Assembly (NCBI GenBank): GCA_050185825.1
Contig: JBFWZA010000017.1
Span: 62,001-126,000, forward strand
Origin: SZUA-309 sp050185825
Lineage (GTDB): Bacteria > Pseudomonadota > Gammaproteobacteria > Pseudomonadales > Azotimanducaceae
Length of the DNA stretch: 64,000 bases
Reading direction: 5' to 3'
Shown here: positions 34,801 to 42,616 of the stretch, piece by piece
Position numbering within the stretch: position 1 is the stretch's first letter
Layout of the letters: each line of letters begins with the position of its first letter
Position numbers and translations under genes: made by a program
The notes under the pieces: generated by a model
Database searches by the model: none
Told to the model about the DNA's origin: nothing
The model's input: only the letters and a program-made list of their open reading frames with translations

Positions 34801-37425
34801 TCAGCTGAAGGATAGTTCCGGGTCGACGGCGGCAATCGCGCGCTTGAACCGGTTTTTGATGCGATCGAGGGCGCTCTGACCGTCCGCCTCGAAACGCAGC
34901 GTCAGCACCGGGCTGGTGTTGGACGCCCGGATCAGCCCCCAGCCGTCGGCGAAGTCGACGCGCACGCCGTCGATGTCCGTCACGGTACCGTCACCCCAGT
35001 CGGCGGCCTTCGACAGCGCCTCGATGACTTCGAACTTGTGCTTCTCGGTGGTCTCGATCTTGATCTCGGGTGTGGAGTAGGTCACCGGAAACTGCGAGAA
35101 CAGCTCGTCCACGGACCGGCTCTCGGAGCCGATGATTTCGAGCAGGCGTGCGGCGGCGTAGAGCGCGTCGTCGAATCCGTACCAGCGCTCACCGAAGCAG
35201 ATGTGACCGCTGAACTCGCCGGCGAGCAGCGCGCCGGTTTCCTTGAGCTTCGCCTTCATGTGCGAGTGACCGGTCCGCCACATGATGGGACGGCCGCCGT
35301 ACTCGCTGATGAGGTTGTTGAGGTGCCTGGAGCACTTCACGTCATAGATGATGTCTGCCCCGGGATTGCGACCGACGATGTCCTGAGCGAACAGCATCAG
35401 CAGCTTGTCCGGCCAGATGATCTCGCCGGAAGCCGTAACCACGCCGAGCCGGTCGCCGTCGCCGTCGAAAGCGAGACCGATGTCCGCGCCCTCGTCCTTC
35501 ACCACGTCGATCAGGTCTGTCAGGTTGGCGGGATCGGCCGGGTCGGGATGGTGATTCGGGAAGCTGCCGTCCACGTTGCAGTAGAGCGGCACGACCTCGC
35601 AGCCGAGCTCCTGGATCAGCCGGGGCGCCAGATGTCCGGCGACGCCGTTGCCGCAGTCGACGACCACCTTGCAGGGCTGGGCGACCGCCACGCTCTCGAG
35701 CACCCGGTCCAGATAGTGGTCGGCGAGGTCCATCTCCTCGACCTCTCCCTCCCCCTCGGTCAGGGTGTTGTCGTAGAGCCGACGCTTGAGCGCCTGGATT
35801 CTGTCCTCCGCCAGTGTGACGCCGGCGATCATCATCTTCAGGCCGTTGTACTCGGGCGGGTTGTGGCTGCCGGTGATCATGATCCCCGTGCCGGTGTCGA
35901 GCGCATGCGTGGCGAAGTAGAGAAGTGGGGTGGGCACCTCGCCGATGTCGATGACATCGCAGCCGCCTTCGTTCAAACCCCGGGTCAGCGCGTCGCGCAG
36001 CGGCGCGGAAGATTTGCGACCGTCGCGGCCGACCACGACCCGGTCACGCTCGTGGCTTCTGGCTTCGGCCGCAAACGAGCGGCCGATCCAGTAGACCACC
36101 TCCTCCGTGAGGTTCTTTGTCGTGACGCCGCGTATGTCATAGGCGCGGAAGATGTCGTCGGAGAGCTTGAGGCCCATGTCTATGGGGCTGACGTCTTCGC
36201 TCACCTCGATGCCGAAGTTCTCGCGCGCGTCATCGGAGACGTTCACTTCCAGATAACTCTCGTCTTCCTCGCTGCCGAGCAGGTCGTCCGGTTCGGAGGC
36301 CTGCTTCTGATCGGGTTTCTTCTTCGGCACGCGCGGGGCTTCCTCGGCCAGCAGGTCGGCAGGGTCGCCCTTGCCGGGCGCCGGCTTCGGGTTCGTGTCC
36401 GGAGAACGCTGCCGGCCGGCGTACTGCAGCGCGCCGGCGGCCAGCTGCTGGAAGAAGGGCAGCTCGTAGCGGTCCAGGCTGGCGCTGCGCCCGCGGAGGA
36501 TCTGGCTCAGAAAACCTGCCAGGGTATCCGTGTCCCGCTGCACCTTGGCAGAGAGGGAGGAAAACGCGAAGGCGATGCCGGCCAGGAAGAATCCGAGCAT
36601 CACGGCCGCGGCGGTAAGCAGGGTCGCGATCTGGTTGTCGGGCGAGAGCGCCTCATAGTTCGGCTCGAATACGAGCGTCCACTGGGGGACGGACAGCGGT
36701 GAGCGGATGGCATCGCCTGCCGAGCCGGCGGCGCCGAAGGCGAAGACCTCGGACGGTGATTCGGAGTCGCTGATCTGCTGGACGACCTTCACACGGCCGA
36801 ACTCCGCCGTGTTGCCCATCTCGGTCAGCGGCTGGAACAGCAGCCCTTCCTTGTCGAGGGCGATGAACAGCACCCCGCGCACGACGCCGTCATGCTCGAT
36901 GGGCTGCGCGACGAAAACCAGCCGGTCCTGGGACTTGGAGATTTCAGGCCCGGCGAACGGCGTGGTCTGGGCGCGCTCGATGAGATTCAGCGCGGCGAAC
37001 GAGATGCCGCGGCTGTCGTCCTTCTGAATGTCGTCCTTGGGGATGATGCGGATGTTGCGGGCGTAACCATGCTGCTGCACCAGCCGCGAGCCGAGCTCGT
37101 CCATCCGGCTGCGATCCTTGCTGATCAGCGCGGCCACGGTTTCCGGCGCCGTTGCGAGTGCGTTGGTGCGTGTTCTGAGCTCCTGGATCTGGCCGTTGAA
37201 GTAGCCCACGTAGGCCTGGTTGAGTACGTTCATCTGCTGCTCGAGCGCAATGCGGTTGGCGCTCACCACGAGCTGCCACCAGACCAGCCCCACCATGATC
37301 ACGACCCCGATGGATGCGGTGACGATGGCGATGAGAGCATGGTTCCAGATGGCGGTGGTCGCCGAGTTCCTGGACTTCTTCCGTGGTGCCTGGATCGGCT
37401 CGTCGTTCCCTTTGGCTCTGGCCAT
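34801..37425 (-). CDS. algC: Membrane-anchored phosphomannomutase/phosphoglucomutase (long AlgC form)
   Basis: 874 aa. Residues 1-410 are an extension: a basic start, TM1 about 28-50, a periplasmic region of about 210 residues that looks like a sensor domain, TM2 about 266-291, and a charged Pro/Lys/Glu linker (340-410). Residues 415-874 are the alpha-D-phosphohexomutase: catalytic Ser520 in TGSHNP, metal loop DGDGDR (654-659), sugar loop GEFSGH (736-741), and phosphate loop RASNTSP. It interconverts 6-P and 1-P of mannose/glucose for polysaccharide and LPS. Pseudomonas algC has the same long open frame. An internal start giving only the enzyme cannot be excluded. Confidence 0.93.
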   Translation of the reverse strand: MARAKGNDEPIQAPRKKSRNSATTAIWNHALIAIVTASIGVVIMVGLVWWQLVVSANRIALEQQMNVLNQAYVGYFNGQIQELRTRTNALATAPETVAALISKDRSRMDELGSRLVQQHGYARNIRIIPKDDIQKDDSRGISFAALNLIERAQTTPFAGPEISKSQDRLVFVAQPIEHDGVVRGVLFIALDKEGLLFQPLTEMGNTAEFGRVKVVQQISDSESPSEVFAFGAAGSAGDAIRSPLSVPQWTLVFEPNYEALSPDNQIATLLTAAAVMLGFFLAGIAFAFSSLSAKVQRDTDTLAGFLSQILRGRSASLDRYELPFFQQLAAGALQYAGRQRSPDTNPKPAPGKGDPADLLAEEAPRVPKKKPDQKQASEPDDLLGSEEDESYLEVNVSDDARENFGIEVSEDVSPIDMGLKLSDDIFRAYDIRGVTTKNLTEEVVYWIGRSFAAEARSHERDRVVVGRDGRKSSAPLRDALTRGLNEGGCDVIDIGEVPTPLLYFATHALDTGTGIMITGSHNPPEYNGLKMMIAGVTLAEDRIQALKRRLYDNTLTEGEGEVEEMDLADHYLDRVLESVAVAQPCKVVVDCGNGVAGHLAPRLIQELGCEVVPLYCNVDGSFPNHHPDPADPANLTDLIDVVKDEGADIGLAFDGDGDRLGVVTASGEIIWPDKLLMLFAQDIVGRNPGADIIYDVKCSRHLNNLISEYGGRPIMWRTGHSHMKAKLKETGALLAGEFSGHICFGERWYGFDDALYAAARLLEIIGSESRSVDELFSQFPVTYSTPEIKIETTEKHKFEVIEALSKAADWGDGTVTDIDGVRVDFADGWGLIRASNTSPVLTLRFEADGQSALDRIKNRFKRAIAAVDPELSFS

Positions 37426-37572
37426 TGTCCGTCCTTTGCGAGTGGGTGCGCGCCGGCAGGCGCGAAAGGCATTACGACGCCAGCCGGGGACCAGGCTCCT
37501 TGCAGGTGCCGCGGCGCGCCTTCCTGGCAGTTGCCGCGGGTATGTTAGTAGCCGGAGTTTTGACTGACCAGG

Positions 37573-38859
37573 CTAATTTGCCACGTTTTCCGGGTTGGTG
37601 TGCGCTAACTGGTGCACAAAAAGGGTCGTCAGCCGGTGGAGGATTTCCGTGGCCAGGGAAGCCTTGCTCTGCTTCTCCAGGGTCACCTCGCCGTCCGCCC
37701 AGAGGAGGGTGGCGGCGTTGCTGTCGGAACCGAAGCCGATGTCGCGCCTGGAGACGTCGTTGACGACGATCGCATCGAGGCCTTTGCTCTTGAGCTTGTC
37801 CCGGGCGTGAGTCAAGGCGTCGTGTGTCTCCGCGGCGAATCCCACCACCACGGGTCTGTTCGGCAGCGCGGCGACGCTGGCAACGATGTCCGGGTTCTCC
37901 ACCAGCTCCAGGCGCAGCGCCTTGGTCCCTGCTTCACGCTTCTTGATCTTGCGTTCCGCCACCGCCGCCGGCCGGTAGTCGGCGACCGCCGCGACGGCGA
38001 TGAACAGGTCGCAGCGAGCCGCCGCTTCCAGGCTGGCCGCCAGCATGTCTCTGGCGGACTCGACCGGGATGAGCGTAGCACCGGCAGGGACCGGCTCGGA
38101 GACGGGCCCGCTGATGAGCGTGACACGCGCGCCGGCGGCCACTGCCGCGGCGGCCATCGCATAGCCCTGCTTCCCGGAGCTGTGATTGGTGATGTAGCGA
38201 ACCGGATCGATGGCCTCCCGCGTCGGTCCGGCGGTGATCACGACGTGCCGGCCCCGCAGCGGCTGATTGCGACCCGGATCGGAAACGCCCGCCGATGCGG
38301 GTGTCTGCGGCTCGGCGAGGCGCCCGGTAATCGCGTCGAGCAGTGCTTCCGGCTCCGTCATCCGCCCAGGTCCGGTCTCACCGCAGGCCTGATCGCCGGA
38401 GTCCGGACCGATGATCATCACGCCGTCTGCGGCCAGGGTGGCCAGGTTGCGGCGGGTGGCGGGTGCCGCCCACATCACGTGATTCATCGCCGGCGCCACG
38501 GCGATAGGTGCCCGCGTGGCCAGACAGATCGCACCGAGGAGGTCGTCTGCGAACCCGCCGGCCAGGCGCGCCAGCCGATCGGCGGTTGCCGGCGCGATCA
38601 GGACCAGCTCCGCCCAGCGGGCGAGCTCGATGTGGCCCATCTGCGCCTCGGCGGCGGGATCCCACAAGGTGTCCCGCACCGGCCGGCCGGACACCGCCTG
38701 CAGCGTCGTGGCGGTGACGAATCGGGCGGCGTTGGCGGTCATGACCACCATCACGTCGGCGCCGGCCTGGCGCAGAAGTCGCACGAGATGCGGCGCTTTG
38801 TACGCCGCGATCCCGCCGCTGATGCCGATTAGGATGCGTCTGTTCTGGAGCCCACTCAC
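37573..38859 (-). CDS. coaBC: Bifunctional phosphopantothenoylcysteine decarboxylase/synthetase CoaBC
   Basis: 428 aa from GTG at 38859, two steps of coenzyme A synthesis. The N-terminal CoaC flavoprotein has ILIGISGGIAAYKA, LIAPATADRLARLAGG and the VAPAMNHVMW motif. CoaB follows with VITAGPTREAIDPVRYITNHSSGKQGYA. An extended -10 box ends 6 nt before the GTG, suggesting a leaderless message. The dut gene usually found after coaBC in gammaproteobacteria is missing; algC follows after 147 bp. Confidence 0.96.
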   Translation of the reverse strand: MSGLQNRRILIGISGGIAAYKAPHLVRLLRQAGADVMVVMTANAARFVTATTLQAVSGRPVRDTLWDPAAEAQMGHIELARWAELVLIAPATADRLARLAGGFADDLLGAICLATRAPIAVAPAMNHVMWAAPATRRNLATLAADGVMIIGPDSGDQACGETGPGRMTEPEALLDAITGRLAEPQTPASAGVSDPGRNQPLRGRHVVITAGPTREAIDPVRYITNHSSGKQGYAMAAAAVAAGARVTLISGPVSEPVPAGATLIPVESARDMLAASLEAAARCDLFIAVAAVADYRPAAVAERKIKKREAGTKALRLELVENPDIVASVAALPNRPVVVGFAAETHDALTHARDKLKSKGLDAIVVNDVSRRDIGFGSDSNAATLLWADGEVTLEKQSKASLATEILHRLTTLFVHQLAHTNPENVAN

Positions 38860-38865
38860 CGGCCG

Positions 38866-38874
38866 ACTATAGCA
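38866..38874 (-). promoter_or_regulatory. Extended -10 promoter of coaBC (probable leaderless start)
   Basis: On the minus strand, TGC-TATAGT (38874 down to 38866) is an extended -10 element with 5 of 6 core matches. Six bases later comes the GTG of coaBC, where transcription itself should begin. The TG lies on the complement of the radC start codon. No clear -35 box is seen. Confidence 0.5.
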
Positions 38875-39551
38875 TGGCAAAGCCCCCCGACCGTCCCGCA
38901 AACCAGGCTTCCCGGGCCCGTCCGGCTGCCGCTCTGCGCCTGCTGATCCGGGGCCCGGACGGTCTCGCGGACCACGAGCTGCTGGCCCTGTGGCTGTCGC
39001 TGCCGGATGCCGCCCGGGCGGCCGAGCTGCTCGACCGCCTGGGCGAGCTGGACACTCAGCCCGCGATGCGGCTTCTGGAGGAGCCGGGCCTCGGGCCGGT
39101 TCGGGTTGCCCGGCTGAAGGCGGCCGCCGCGCTGCTCGAGCGCTGGGCGCTTTCGGGGCTCGCGGACCAGGGGCCGGTGCTGTCCTGCACCACCTCCGTG
39201 CGCGCCTTCCTGCGCGGGAAACTGTCGCGACTGACCCGGGAGGTGTTCGCGTGCCTCTTTCTGGACAGCCGCCACCGCCTGATCCGCTACGAGGTGCTCT
39301 TCATGGGCACCGTGGACCGCGCTGCCGTGCACCCGCGTGAAGTGCTACGCAGGGCGCTCGAGCTCAATTCGGCGGCGTTGATCCTGGCCCACAACCATCC
39401 GTCCGGAGTGCCGGAGCCGAGTGCCAGCGATCTCGCCCTGACCCGGGACCTGGGCGACCTGCTGAAGAAGATCGACGTCCGCCTGCTGGATCATCTGGTG
39501 GTGGGCAAGGGTGAGGAGGTCTCCTTTGCGGAGCGCGGCCTGCTCGGCTAG
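38874..39551 (+). CDS. radC: RadC family JAB-domain protein
   Basis: 225 aa. The N-terminal half resembles a helix-hairpin-helix unit (DHELLALWLSLPDAARAAELLDRLG; LEEPGLGPVRVARLKAA). The C-terminal JAB/MPN domain has the metal motif LILAHNHPSGVPEPSASDLALT. Its cellular role is unclear despite the name. Only 14 bp separate its ATG from the divergent coaBC start, so its promoter must lie inside coaBC. Confidence 0.95.
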   Translation: MAKPPDRPANQASRARPAAALRLLIRGPDGLADHELLALWLSLPDAARAAELLDRLGELDTQPAMRLLEEPGLGPVRVARLKAAAALLERWALSGLADQGPVLSCTTSVRAFLRGKLSRLTREVFACLFLDSRHRLIRYEVLFMGTVDRAAVHPREVLRRALELNSAALILAHNHPSGVPEPSASDLALTRDLGDLLKKIDVRLLDHLVVGKGEEVSFAERGLLG

Positions 39552-39615
39552 GCCCGTCCGCGTGGCACTTCCGCGCCCGGGTAGGCGTTCCGATCGGGTG
39601 GTGACGCTGGGACGC

Positions 39616-39644
39616 TTGTCTGCAAAGGGGGCCTCTGGTATAAA
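39616..39644 (+). promoter_or_regulatory. Sigma-70 promoter of rpmB-rpmG
   Basis: TTGTCT (39616-39621) matches the -35 box in 4 of 6. TATAAA (39639-39644) matches the -10 box in 5 of 6, and is preceded by TGG, an extended -10. The spacer is 17 bp. Transcription would start near 39651, about 25 nt before rpmB. Confidence 0.7.
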
Positions 39645-39675
39645 CGCGCCTCATTTTTTCAGGGGTGACCTCGCC

Positions 39676-39912
39676 ATGGCGCAGGTATGTCAGGTAACCG
39701 GTAAGCGGCCGATGACGGGCAACAACGTCAGCCACGCGCAGAACAAGACACGCCGGCGGTTCTCGCCGAACCTTCACTCCCACCGTTTCTGGGTGGAGAG
39801 CGAGAACCGGTTCGTGCGTCTGCGGGTTTCCTCGAAAGGCATGCGCATCATCGACAAGGTCGGAATCGACGCGGTGCTGGCGGACATCCGCAAGCGTGGC
39901 GAGAAGGTCTAG
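39676..39912 (+). CDS. rpmB: 50S ribosomal protein L28
   Basis: 78 aa. ATG at 39676 gives MAQVCQVTGKRPMTGNNVSHAQNKT, the family N-terminus. The basic NLHSHRFWVES and RLRVSSKGMRIIDK segments follow. Only one N-terminal Cys is present, so the zinc-type four-Cys pattern is absent. rpmG follows after 15 bp. Confidence 0.98.
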   Translation: MAQVCQVTGKRPMTGNNVSHAQNKTRRRFSPNLHSHRFWVESENRFVRLRVSSKGMRIIDKVGIDAVLADIRKRGEKV

Positions 39913-39927
39913 AGCGGAGACAAGACG

Positions 39928-40083
39928 ATGCGCGACAAGATCAAGCTGGTTTCCAGTGCGGGCACGGGGCATTACTACACCACCGACAAGAACAAGCGGA
40001 ACACGCCCGACAAGCTGCAGATGAAGAAGTACGACCCGGTGGTGCGCAAGCACGTGCTCTATACCGAGGCGAAGATCAAATAA
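39928..40083 (+). CDS. rpmG: 50S ribosomal protein L33
   Basis: 51 aa: starts MRDKIKLVSSAGTGHYYTTDKN and ends HVLYTEAKIK. The zinc-binding cysteines of C+ type L33 are absent, so this is the C-minus form. It is co-transcribed with rpmB and followed by a terminator. Confidence 0.98.
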   Translation: MRDKIKLVSSAGTGHYYTTDKNKRNTPDKLQMKKYDPVVRKHVLYTEAKIK

Positions 40084-40120
40084 GACGCTCGAGTTCCGGT
40101 CGCCGGAACGTGGGTGAGCG

Positions 40121-40142
40121 AAACGCGCCTTATGGCGCGTTT
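40121..40142 (+). terminator. Intrinsic terminator after rpmBG
   Basis: AAACGCGCC (40121-40129) pairs with GGCGCGTTT (40134-40142) around a TTAT loop. It is followed by T and TGCGTTTTT. A smaller hairpin (GTTCCGG/CCGGAAC, 40093-40109) lies just before it. Confidence 0.75.
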
Positions 40143-40200
40143 TGCGTTTTTGGGGATGGTCTCCGGCACGACCCGTGGTGCCGGGTAGGGAGAGGTTGCC

Positions 40201-41031
40201 TTGCCTGAGCTGCCCGAGGTGGAAACGACCCGCAAAGGGGTGGCGCCGCTGCTGAGTGCCCGCCGGCTGATCTCTGCGGAGATTCGCGACCCCCGGCTGC
40301 GCTGGCCGGTGACACTGCCGGACGACCTGCCGGGGCAGGTGCTGCATGGCATCGACCGGCGGGCAAAGTACCTGCTGTTCCGCTTCGACACCGGCACCCT
40401 GATTCTGCACCTGGGCATGTCGGGCAGCTTGCGTGTGCTGCCGGCGGCAGCGCCGTGTCTCAAGCACGACCACGTCATCTTCCACTTCGAGGGCGGGCAG
40501 ACGCTGCGGTTTCACGATCCCCGTCGCTTCGGCAGCATCCACTGGCACCCGGGTGCCGGGGACGATCACTGGCTGCTCGCCCGCCTCGGCCCCGAGCCCT
40601 TCGATCCGGCGTTCACCGGACGGTATCTCAAGGACCGGGCGCGCGGACGCCGTGTGGCGGTGAAGAGCTTTCTGATGGACAGCCACGTGGTGGTGGGCGT
40701 CGGCAATATCTATGCGAACGAAGCGCTGTTCCTGGCGGGAATCCGGCCCTCCGTGCCGGCCGGCCGGGTCAGCCTGCCGGCCTACGAGATGCTGACCCGG
40801 CGGGTTCGGGAAGTGCTGGGTGCCGCGGTGGAGATGGGCGGCACGACGCTCAGGGACTTTGTCAACCAGGATGGCAATCCGGGCTACTTCAAGCAGGTCC
40901 TCAATGTCTATGACCGTGCCGGTGAGGCATGCCGGATCTGCGCCCACGTGTTGAAGGAGGTGCGACTCGCAGGCAGGGCCACAGTTTTCTGCCCAAAATG
41001 CCAAAAAGCTCAGGGTTTTAGGCGGGCATAG
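40201..41031 (+). CDS. mutM: Formamidopyrimidine-DNA glycosylase MutM
   Basis: 276 aa. It removes 8-oxoguanine and nicks the abasic site. The start is TTG at 40201, fixed by the need for an N-terminal Pro-Glu after Met removal (MPELPEVETT); Pro1 is the nucleophile and Glu2 the acid. Other motifs: Lys in RRAKYLLF, GVGNIYANEALF, and a C-terminal zinc finger CRIC...CPKC (about 248-271). Length is normal. Confidence 0.97.
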   Translation: MPELPEVETTRKGVAPLLSARRLISAEIRDPRLRWPVTLPDDLPGQVLHGIDRRAKYLLFRFDTGTLILHLGMSGSLRVLPAAAPCLKHDHVIFHFEGGQTLRFHDPRRFGSIHWHPGAGDDHWLLARLGPEPFDPAFTGRYLKDRARGRRVAVKSFLMDSHVVVGVGNIYANEALFLAGIRPSVPAGRVSLPAYEMLTRRVREVLGAAVEMGGTTLRDFVNQDGNPGYFKQVLNVYDRAGEACRICAHVLKEVRLAGRATVFCPKCQKAQGFRRA

Positions 41032-41085
41032 TGATAGAGTGCGCGAAAGCCTGTGCCCGCTGTGGAAGAAAAGGAAATCGTAGTG

Positions 41086-41421
41086 ATGACACGCATGTAT
41101 TGGATGGCCGCCACGGCCGCGTTCGCCTTCAGCGTTGTGCTGGCCATGCCCTCTCAGGCCGCCAGTGGGTCCTACCGCAGCGCTGAAACCGGACCGCGCT
41201 GGGAAGATCAGACGCTGGACGCTCTCGTCGCCCGGCCGATCGGCATCGTCGGTACCGGACTCGGTGCCATGGTCTGGACGGTGAGCCTGCCGTTCTCACT
41301 GCTCGGCGGCAATGCCGGTGAAGCGGCGGACAAGCTGGTGGGCGGCCCTGCACGCGAAACCTTCCTTCGTTGTCTCGGCTGCACCTCTGGCCGTCGTCAG
41401 GCGGACGTCGCGACCCAGTAA
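41086..41421 (+). CDS. Small exported protein of unknown function
   Basis: 111 aa from ATG at 41086, with AAGGA 10 nt upstream. A signal peptide is visible (about 1-22, MAATAAFAFSVVLAMPSQA-A). The mature part has ARPIGIVGTGLGAMVWTVSLPFSLLGG, a possible membrane-associated segment, and ends ETFLRCLGCTSG with two cysteines. I do not recognise a function; similar small exported proteins occur in other gammaproteobacteria. It lies between mutM (54 bp) and the convergent coaD. Confidence 0.75.
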   Translation: MTRMYWMAATAAFAFSVVLAMPSQAASGSYRSAETGPRWEDQTLDALVARPIGIVGTGLGAMVWTVSLPFSLLGGNAGEAADKLVGGPARETFLRCLGCTSGRRQADVATQ

Positions 41422-41433
41422 CAGGCGCCCGGC

Positions 41434-41916
41434 CTACCGCTTCTGGTAGGCCGCCACCACCGCCGGATGCACGAACTGCGAGATGTCGCCGCCCAGCGCG
41501 GCAATTTCCCGCACCAGTGTCGATGAGATGAACGAGCACTCCTTCGACGTGGGAAGGAACACATACTCGATCTCCGGATCCAGCGACTGATTCATCTCCG
41601 CCATCTGAAACTCGTAGTCGAAGTCCGTCACCGTCCGCAGGCCGCGGAGAATGAACTTGGTGTTGCGGCTGTTCGCGTAATCGACGAGCAGCGTGTTGAA
41701 CCCCTCCACACTCACCCTGTCCCCGTACTCCGCCAGCACCTCTTCGCACAGAGCGATGCGGTCGGCCAGATCGACCTTCGGGTTTTTCTGCGCGGAGGTG
41801 CCAATGGCCAGGATCACCTTGTCGAAAAGCGACAAGGCACGTGAAATCAGATCGGTGTGTCCGTTGGTAATCGGGTTGAAGGAACCCGGATAGACCACGA
41901 CTTTCATCCGCCCCAT
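41434..41916 (-). CDS. coaD: Phosphopantetheine adenylyltransferase
   Basis: 160 aa, or 157 aa if translation begins at ATG 41907 (MKVVVYPG), which looks more like the family. It makes dephospho-CoA. The nucleotidyltransferase motif is GSFNPITNGHTD, with catalytic His; most family members have D where this has N. The second motif is ECSFISSTLVREIA, and ILRGLRTVTDFDYEFQMA is typical. It is usually paired with rsmD, here 95 bp upstream on the same strand. Confidence 0.95.
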   Translation of the reverse strand: MGRMKVVVYPGSFNPITNGHTDLISRALSLFDKVILAIGTSAQKNPKVDLADRIALCEEVLAEYGDRVSVEGFNTLLVDYANSRNTKFILRGLRTVTDFDYEFQMAEMNQSLDPEIEYVFLPTSKECSFISSTLVREIAALGGDISQFVHPAVVAAYQKR

Positions 41917-42011
41917 CGCCCCCCGTATTGCGTCATTCCTGCACCTTTCCCCGAATCCCCCTCAGGCGCCGGGATGGTATCGAGGCCCGGCAGGAGTGGC
42001 AAGCAAACTGG

Positions 42012-42554
42012 TCATTCCTCACCGGCCAGGAGCGCGTACTGGCAGTCGCCCGCGGTGCCGTGCTTCAGCGTGCGGCCGACCGCGGGCAGGGGATCGTGGC
42101 GGGAGATCTCCACGTAGATCACGCCGTCCTCGCCCAGATGTCTGGCCAGGAGCTCCGGCAGCAGGGACAGCGCCCGGGCATCGTCGAACGGCGGGTCGAA
42201 GAAGATCACGTCGTAGCAGGCCGTATCGGTGCTGACGAAGCGCGCCGCGGGCAGCTGCTGAACGCGGGCCTCGGCCCCGAGCAGCGTCGCGTTGGCTCTG
42301 AGCGCCGAGGCTGCCTTGCGGTCCCGCTCCACGAAGGTCACCGTGGCAGCGCCCCGGGAGAGCGCTTCGAAGCCGAGCGCGCCGCTCCCGGCAAAGAGGT
42401 CGAGGCACCGCGCGCCTTCGATACGGGGTGCCAGCCAGTTGAACAGGGTTTCCCGAACCCGGCCCAGCGTCGGCCGCAGACCGACGCGGTCCGGAAACTT
42501 CAGCTTTCGGCCCTTCCATTGACCGCCGATAATGCGAACTTCATTGTTGGCCAT
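42012..42554 (-). CDS. rsmD: 16S rRNA (guanine966-N2)-methyltransferase RsmD
   Basis: 180 aa from ATG at 42554 (MANNEVRIIGGQWKGRKL). It methylates G966 of 16S rRNA. The SAM site is CLDLFAGSGALGFEALSRGA (about 56-75), and the catalytic motif is FFDPPF. RPTLGRVRETLFNWL is the RsmD signature. It is divergent from ftsY with 62 bp between them. Confidence 0.96.
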   Translation of the reverse strand: MANNEVRIIGGQWKGRKLKFPDRVGLRPTLGRVRETLFNWLAPRIEGARCLDLFAGSGALGFEALSRGAATVTFVERDRKAASALRANATLLGAEARVQQLPAARFVSTDTACYDVIFFDPPFDDARALSLLPELLARHLGEDGVIYVEISRHDPLPAVGRTLKHGTAGDCQYALLAGEE

Positions 42555-42616
42555 CCGACGAGCGTACACGAGCTCTGCTCGAGACGTCCGGGACGGCATT
42601 GCACACGGGATGACGG

